The notes under the pieces are model-generated. The model saw nothing but the letters and a program-made list of their open reading frames with translations. It did not search any database and was not told the DNA's origin. From the NCBI GenBank assembly GCA_010279815.1, contig QEOQ01000226.1, positions 3,134,057-3,198,056 on the forward strand: DNA of 64,000 bases, in the 5' to 3' direction. A program made the translations under genes and the position numbers. The DNA is from Brachionus plicatilis (Eukaryota; Rotifera; Eurotatoria; Ploima; Brachionidae). Positions 59,566-64,000 of the stretch are shown in pieces (position 1 is the stretch's first letter; every line of letters begins with the position of its first letter).

Positions 59566-59808
59566 TTTTTTTGCCCGTATCTTAATCAAATTCACCTTTG
59601 CATTTCAAAGTTACTTAATTTCATTAATAATTGAATCAAAATAATACCAAGAAAGTAAATAATACCATCTTTTTTTGGTTTCTTTTGGTCTAATGTACAG
59701 TTGTTCAAAAACTCAAAGACTTGGCTTGAAATTTATTTTTTTTAAGTGATTTCAAAGACTTGGAAATAAAAATGGCCGCCTTAATAACAACATTAGTGCT
59801 ACGATAAA

Positions 59809-59986
59809 GGGATTTTACCATATTTTACTTTAAATTTCCGTATATTGACTAAAATTTGCCATAATTAACGTAAATTTCCGTAAATGTCTGAATTTTTGCT
59901 TTTGGTATTTTACGGTAATTTTAGTTAATTATGGTAAATTTTAAATAGTCAAAATACGGAAATTAAAGTGATTCTGGTAAAATTCC
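59809..59986. mobile_element. Palindromic MITE
   Basis: Arms GGGATTTTACCATATTTTAC ... AATTTCCGTATATTGACTA and the imperfect complement. The middle has TTACGG/CCGTAA words. About 178 bp, non-coding. Confidence 0.65.
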
Positions 59987-60107
59987 AGGTCTTGCTGGAT
60001 ATGTGGCCAAGTGACTTATGTCGAATAGGTGACCAGGCTTTTTTTTTCTGATCACATAATATGTGACCAATCTTTTTTTGAATAAAAATTAGAAATTAAT
60101 ATAATAG

Positions 60108-60185
60108 TTTAATATTTTGTGTTTGAATTACAAAATGTATCCAATGTTGAAATAACATTGAAGAACTGCGATATTTCAAATATTT
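60108..60185 (+). repeat. Dispersed repeat C, copy 2
   Basis: AATTACAAAATGTATCCAAT then GTTGAAATAACATTGAAGAA; shared with 56619-56690 and 61930-62005. Confidence 0.65.
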
Positions 60186-60480
60186 TTTTCGGATTCAAAT
60201 AAAAAAAAAATTTTAAGCTAAATTGCAANAAAAAGAGTGCTTTTCATGTGTTTTCGAGGATTTTTTGTGTGATTTTAAGTGTGCTATGCGAAATAAATAA
60301 TGTATGTGAAAAAGAGAGAAAAATATGCGAAAAAGCATATTGATTATTAAAATAATAAAAATTAATAATCAATCTTTTTTGCAAATTGCAATCAATTTTG
60401 TAAAAAATCTCAAGTGAAATTAAATGTAAGAAGTATTTTAGTGACATGCAAAAAAGAAAAAAAATTTAAATTCATTAATT

Positions 60481-60755
60481 ATATAATGGAAAAAATTGAA
60501 AAAATGAAAAAAAGAATTAATAAACAGAGTCTTAAAAAATAAATTATTTAAATGAAAAATTGAAAAAATAAATTTAATTAATTAAAACTATCTATTTTGA
60601 TTTCAAGCTTAAATGAAGGGCGAACCAATTGTGCTAGAGCTTAGATTTTGGTCTTGCGTAAAAGCTGGTAAAATTTTGTTCTAGAAAAATGGTGGGGGAT
60701 AAATGGCATAGTCTTAATGGGGGAGATAAGTATGGGTCCGTGTTTTAGTAATAAC
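60481..60755. repeat. Truncated second copy of the 58246-59565 element's right end
   Basis: Matches 59265-59565 from ATATAATGGAAAAAATT to AGTAATAAC, with an internal deletion of about 29 bp next to the terminal repeat. It lacks any left end. The start of the match coincides with the N at 59264 in the other copy. Confidence 0.75.
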
Positions 60756-60883
60756 TATTTCTAAAGGTGGTAAAAAAACTATCCTCTAATATGAAAATTT
60801 TATTTATTTTAATGAATTTAATTTTTTTTATCTAAACTAATTTAAACATATTTAACTAAAATCTAAAAGCAGAGATAGATCAG

Positions 60884-61358
60884 TCAATTCTGAATTTTTA
60901 TCGGTACTGGGAAATTCGACTTCTCCGGATAGACAAAAAGAAAATATTGGTCATTTTGCACAACTTCAGATTCAATGCTAAAAAGATATTCCCTTTTATT
61001 CTCTTCCACCTCAATTATTATTGATTCCAAATACCAGTCTGGATTTTCACCGGTATTATCGTGACCAATCCTTCAATTGAAAAAATTAAATATTTTATTT
61101 TAAGTTTTTTTAATTCTAATATTTTAATTTACTTGATGTACAAAATTTCACCAAAATTTTCAAATGAAAATGTAAAAATATCAATTTCACCTGCGTCAAA
61201 AACATTGTCGTCAGGCTTCAACAAAATGTTTGTTTCATTTCTGCTTTGTCCATAAATATCTAATGATACAACAGCTTCTGTTCCTGATCCCTTACTGTAT
61301 AAAAAATCTCGAAAAAAGGAATAAGAAGTCTCAACTTTAATAACATATGTCCATTTTG
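60884..61358 (-). CDS. PLAT/LH2-domain protein, last two exons
   Basis: Exons 61358-61133 and 61070-60884, joined in frame by a 62-bp GT-AG intron. Reads KWTYVIKVETSYSFFRDFLY, GTEAVVSLDIYGQSRNET, FDAGEIDIFTFSFENFGEIL, then across the junction YIKIGHDNTGENPDWYLESI and IIEVEENKREYLFSIESE to the stop. The order W-V-V, G(T)xAxVxLxIYG, F..G..D.F, IGHDN.G..PDWYL is a complete PLAT beta-sandwich, a lipid- or protein-binding domain of lipases, lipoxygenases, polycystins and LOXHD1. The acceptor before CAAAATGG shows that upstream exons exist; none was found up to the transposon debris at 61.8 kb, so the parent protein is unknown. About 135 residues are seen. Confidence 0.8.
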
Positions 61359-61826
61359 CTTTAATTAAATAAAATAAATGAATTTTGGTAAGTAAAAAAA
61401 CTTAGATAATAAGTTGAATAATTTTGATTCATTTAAATTTTTATGACTCTCATTTGATCGAGATTAAGAATAGCTACTATAAATATAAAATTACCAAATT
61501 ACATGTTTGAGTAATTATTTAGCTTATTTTATTTATTTTTATATTCGACTTAACAATTATGAACTCATTTTAAAGAAAAATTTGTTCTTAAGATCTTGAG
61601 ATTTTCTAACATACTCACATGAGATATATCTAAATGAGAAAAATTATAAATTTAACTAATAATAAACAAAAATAAACTACAAAAATTTTCTTCAATAAAA
61701 AAGAATAAATCATTAATCAGAAAGAGCATCAGTTAATAAATTTTGTGGATTTAAAGTTTTATCAGCTCATGCATTTTACAGAACCTAAACAAAAATAATT
61801 TTTTAATAAACATTTTTATTAATTTA

Positions 61827-61872
61827 CAGTGCTGAAACCAGGAAAAAAAACTCTACTTTCAAATCAGCACTG
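61827..61872. mobile_element. 46-bp Tc1-like end-to-end hairpin
   Basis: CAGTGCTGAAA ... TTTCAAATCAGCACTG flanked by TA on both sides. It looks like fused Tc1-type termini with the interior deleted. Confidence 0.45.
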
Positions 61873-61929
61873 TATGTTCTTAAATTCACAATGCCCAATA
61901 TAATAATCAATGATTTTAATGAAGATGTG

Positions 61930-62005
61930 GTTTAATTTTTTGTTTTTGAATTAAAAAATATATCCAATGTTGAAATAACATTGAAAAAGTGCGATATTTC
62001 AAATA
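61930..62005 (+). repeat. Dispersed repeat C, copy 3
   Basis: AAATATATCCAATGTTGAAA then TAACATTGAAAAAGTGCGAT; shared with 56619-56690 and 60108-60185. Confidence 0.6.
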
Positions 62006-62164
62006 TCTTTTTCAGTTTCAAATAAAAAAAAATTTCAAGATAATATTGCAGGCATCTTCATAATTGAAATTAAACTCTTAAGTAGATCTAGAATGAGTTT
62101 GATTTTTATTTGTAAATTTGAAAAAAATATTGAAAATTCTTTTTCTAACTTTTAAATAATTCAT

Positions 62165-62203
62165 TTATTTGTTTATCTATACCGAGCTTATGCTCATTCA
62201 GAA
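62165..62203 (-). mobile_element. LINE 3' tail fragment (reversed)
   Basis: The complement reads CTGAATGAGCATAAGCTCGG then TATAGATAAACAAATAAA, the same tail as at 17.97 and 29.7 kb. Confidence 0.55.
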
Positions 62204-62320
62204 TAAATATACAGTACTGATTCGTCACATGGAATTTACGTAAAATTACGTAAATTTACGAAAATTTACGAAAAATAAGGTAAACGTGACGTGACGAATC
62301 AGTACTGTATATTTATTCTG
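62200..62320. mobile_element. Palindromic MITE with CAGTACTGATTCGTCAC ends
   Basis: CAGTACTGATTCGTCAC and complement (62212-62307) flanked by TA. The complementarity continues outward through AGAATAAATATA. The interior is ACGTAAATTTACG-type repeat. Confidence 0.75.
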
Positions 62321-62454
62321 ATTTTACCTATTAAATTTAATAAATTAAACGGCTTAGATTTTTTTTTTATCAAACTCAGTTAATGTCATTATTTTTCAAC
62401 ATTAATTTATTAAATTTAAATAGGTAAAATCTCCTCCAAAGTCACCAGATTTGA

Positions 62455-62768
62455 TTAAGTGGTCAAAAAAGGAAAAAAGAGTTACAAAACTTGGCAAAAA
62501 GCAATTTTACAAGTGTAGCTCTTGTTCAAAAAAATTCTTTAAAAAGAAGCATGGGAAAAAAGCAACAATCGGGTGGTGGAAATGTACCAGAAAGATAAAC
62601 TATACAATCTTTAATGTCTCTCATCAAAATCAACTTGTTTTGGCTTCAAATTCAGCAGTCCAAGATCTAGTCGAAAACAATATTCAAATTTCTGAGAAAC
62701 GAAAACGTGGAAGACCAAAAAAATCTAATAATGAAAGTGAGCAGCCGTCAAAAAGGTTAAGAAATTAA
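62455..62768 (+). pseudogene. Cys-rich plus AT-hook protein tail
   Basis: WSKKEKRVTKLGKKQFYKCS, SCSKKFFKKKHG, IGWWKCTRKI, then a polar linker (LASNSAVQDLVENN) and EKRKRGRPKKSNNESEQPSK ending LRN. KRGRPKK is a canonical AT-hook. The CxxC and WWKC cysteines may bind zinc. The frame is accidentally continuous with the preceding Tc1 fragment because the insertion kept phase. Family unknown; MULE is possible from the flanking repeats. Confidence 0.5.
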
Positions 62769-62981
62769 GTGTCAATTACTTTGTTTGTTTTATTCAAGGT
62801 AATTTTTCTTTCTGTTTTTCTTATGTTTTTTTTTAATTATCTATGTTTGAAAAAATAAATATCTACTATTAAAAACTATTATCTACTTCTTATTGATTTT
62901 ATCTAATTTTTATTAAAAAAAAATATCTACAGTAGAAGCTCTACTAAAAAAAATAATTATCTACTGACAAAAAATATACCC
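62455..62981. mobile_element. 527-bp insertion carrying an AT-hook protein tail
   Basis: Flanked by the direct repeat GATTTGA (62448-62454, 62982-62988). The right part has repeated TATCTAC words (at least four, 62860-62965), like the subterminal arrays of the MULEs here. The left part encodes the tail below. Confidence 0.6.
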
Positions 62982-63314
62982 GATTTGAATTCTATCTAAA
63001 TGATTTGAAATGAAAAGAAAGAATTTGTGAGAAAGAGAAATATTCAAAATGATGAGGAAGCAGTTGAGGCAATTTTAGAGTTTTAAAGAAAACTTACTCC
63101 AGCTAAATGCCAAGCATACATTAATAATTTAAAAAAGGTATTTTTTTTTCAAATAAGATAATGAGAATAAAGTAATAATAATAAAGGTAATAAAAATCGC
63201 GATAAAAAAAATGGAGATTGGTCAAACTGCTAGGTCAAACAATGTCTTTGAAAAGCATTTTTTCATTAAATAAAATTAATTTACAAAATTTTACCATTTT
63301 TTACAAGAAAAAAA

Positions 63315-63425
63315 GTCAAAATTTACGTAAATTTACGTAAATTTTCGTAAATTTTCTTTCTGTCAAAAAAAGCAAAAGAAACTCTCAAATTTTTTTTATT
63401 GAAAATTTACTAAATTTACATAAAT
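63315..63425. repeat. TTTACGTAAA-type repeat array
   Basis: Consecutive AATTTACGTAAATTTACGTA-like units followed by AAATTTACTAAATTTACATA. It lies immediately upstream of the truncated LINE and downstream of the Tc1 relic, whose right arm it may be. Confidence 0.55.
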
Positions 63426-63430
63426 TCAGA

Positions 63431-63859
63431 TGCGTTAATTGTCCAGGGAACCACCCATCATGTAGCAGACAATGCCCTGCCATCATTCAAGAAACTAACC
63501 GAAAAAAGATACAAATCGAATCGAAAACAAGCAAAACCGTAACTTCAAACTTCACTCGTATCTACTCTAATTCAAACTCAACAAACTCTAGATCAAATCC
63601 GAATGTTCATTTAGAAAACTTGGCCAAATCTATGCTCAATCTTCTGATTGATACCATCAAGCTCTTTAACCAAGTAACCGAATCCATTGAAGAAAACCCA
63701 CAATTTTTTGTGAACCTTGTCAACAAAAATCTAGGTCCAAACTATGCCAACTTTGTAATGAACAAGCTTGTTGCTGAGCAACAAGAAAATCACAATATGT
63801 CATCAAACAGTGATGAAGACAAAGACATCGAGTTCGATTCCAACGATGATGAACAATAA
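63431..63859 (+). CDS. LINE ORF1 (gag-like, 5'-truncated)
   Basis: Open from the truncation point: CVNCPGNHPSCSRQCPAII is a zinc knuckle of the gag-like ORF1 of jockey/CR1-type LINEs (compare C..C.GNHPA....CP). A polar linker follows, then NLLIDTIKLFNQVTESIEEN, LGPNYANFVMNKLVAEQQEN and an acidic C-terminus (SDEDKDIEFDSNDDEQ). The product would bind element RNA. The part before the knuckle is missing, and no start codon precedes it; the first ATG is at 63632. It overlaps ORF2 by 14 bp. Confidence 0.75.
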   Translation, partial: CVNCPGNHPSCSRQCPAIIQETNRKKIQIESKTSKTVTSNFTRIYSNSNSTNSRSNPNVHLENLAKSMLNLLIDTIKLFNQVTESIEENPQFFVNLVNKNLGPNYANFVMNKLVAEQQENHNMSSNSDEDKDIEFDSNDDEQ

Positions 63860-64000
63860 ACTCAAAATTCTACATCTAAACGCTCAATCAATAGTTAATG
63901 AATCAAAGAAAATTTTATTACAAAAACTTATCGAATCAACTGACCCCGACGTCATAAGCATCAACGAGACATTTTTAAAGCCCAAGAAACCTTTAAACTT
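63846..64000 (+). CDS. LINE ORF2 start, APE-type endonuclease (runs off window)
   Basis: Begins at a double ATG inside the last codons of ORF1 in another frame: MMNNKLKILHLNAQSIVNES, KKILLQKLIESTDPDVISIN, ETFLKPKKPLN. ILHLNAQSI and DPDVISINETFL are the first two blocks of the AP-endonuclease domain (Asn and the metal-binding Glu of the NET motif). The frame is clean to the window end, so this copy may be younger than the other LINEs here. Confidence 0.85.
   Translation, partial: MMNNKLKILHLNAQSIVNESKKILLQKLIESTDPDVISINETFLKPKKPLN

Larger units (their letters stand above)
62424..63137 (+). pseudogene. Tc1/mariner transposase C-terminus, interrupted by an insertion
   Basis: VKSPPKSPDL (62424-62453) is continued 530 bp later by LNSI-stop-MI-stop-NEKKEFVRKRNIQND, EEAVEAILEF, stop, RKLTPAKCQAYINNLKK (about 62985-63137). 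Together they correspond to SP.SPDLNPIE..W...K of the Tc1/mariner DDE domain plus its C-terminal helices. In-frame stops at Glu and Trp codons show it is dead. The interrupting block is flanked by GATTTGA. Confidence 0.7.

Noticed and set aside
1..64000. CRISPR arrays, operons, ribosome-binding sites, phage or plasmid features
   Set aside because: The gene content and GT-AG introns are animal; no regularly spaced direct repeats of CRISPR type were seen.

Overview
The window is very AT-rich eukaryotic DNA (about four-fifths A+T by eye) and looks like an invertebrate animal genome. It carries animal genes with GT-AG introns: a TAO kinase, COMMD3, the T-box factor TBX20, a GH37 trehalase and a PLAT-domain gene. 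Several introns are only 51-63 bp. Very low GC, tiny introns and many DNA transposons would fit a monogonont rotifer such as Brachionus, but that is inference from style and not a sequence match. There is nothing prokaryotic, no CRISPR array and no rRNA or tRNA gene that I could support.

Host genes. 102-10783 (minus) is a TAO-family kinase whose C-terminus lies beyond the left edge; two of its introns (3.6 and 4.5 kb) are filled with transposon debris. 13192-14533 (plus) is COMMD3 in six small exons. 25789-28702 (minus) is TBX20 in five exons. 49212-50960 (plus) is a single-exon trehalase. 60884-61358 (minus) is the last two exons of a PLAT-domain protein. These genes are unrelated in function. 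COMMD3, TBX20 and the PLAT gene were assembled by joining splice sites, because single reading frames miss most of their exons.

Mobile DNA fills most of the rest. The commonest form is a foldback (long inverted repeat) element flanked by TA, as in Tc1/mariner: 5669-6555, 15185-16305, 17362-17832, 35171-37104, 37322-40609, 43055-44421, 45889-47282 and several MITEs. Many arms are degenerate arrays of the self-complementary unit TTTACGTAAA. Some enclose decayed transposase, or short coding tails ending in an AT-hook. Other families are MULE (an apparently intact FLYWCH/DDE transposase at 38548-40107, plus remnants at 29.8 and 52.1 kb), hAT (37578-40551, perfect 8-bp target duplication), piggyBac (45715-48444, TTAA ends) and non-LTR retrotransposons (6.9-7.7 kb, 53.2-55.8 kb, and a 5'-truncated copy entering from 63.4 kb).

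The elements nest deeply. At 37.3-40.6 kb a MULE sits in a hAT which sits in a Tc1-like foldback. At 45.7-48.4 kb a piggyBac relic holds a 1.4-kb palindrome and a MITE. At 53.2-55.8 kb a TIR element carrying a two-exon gene of unknown family splits a LINE reading frame.
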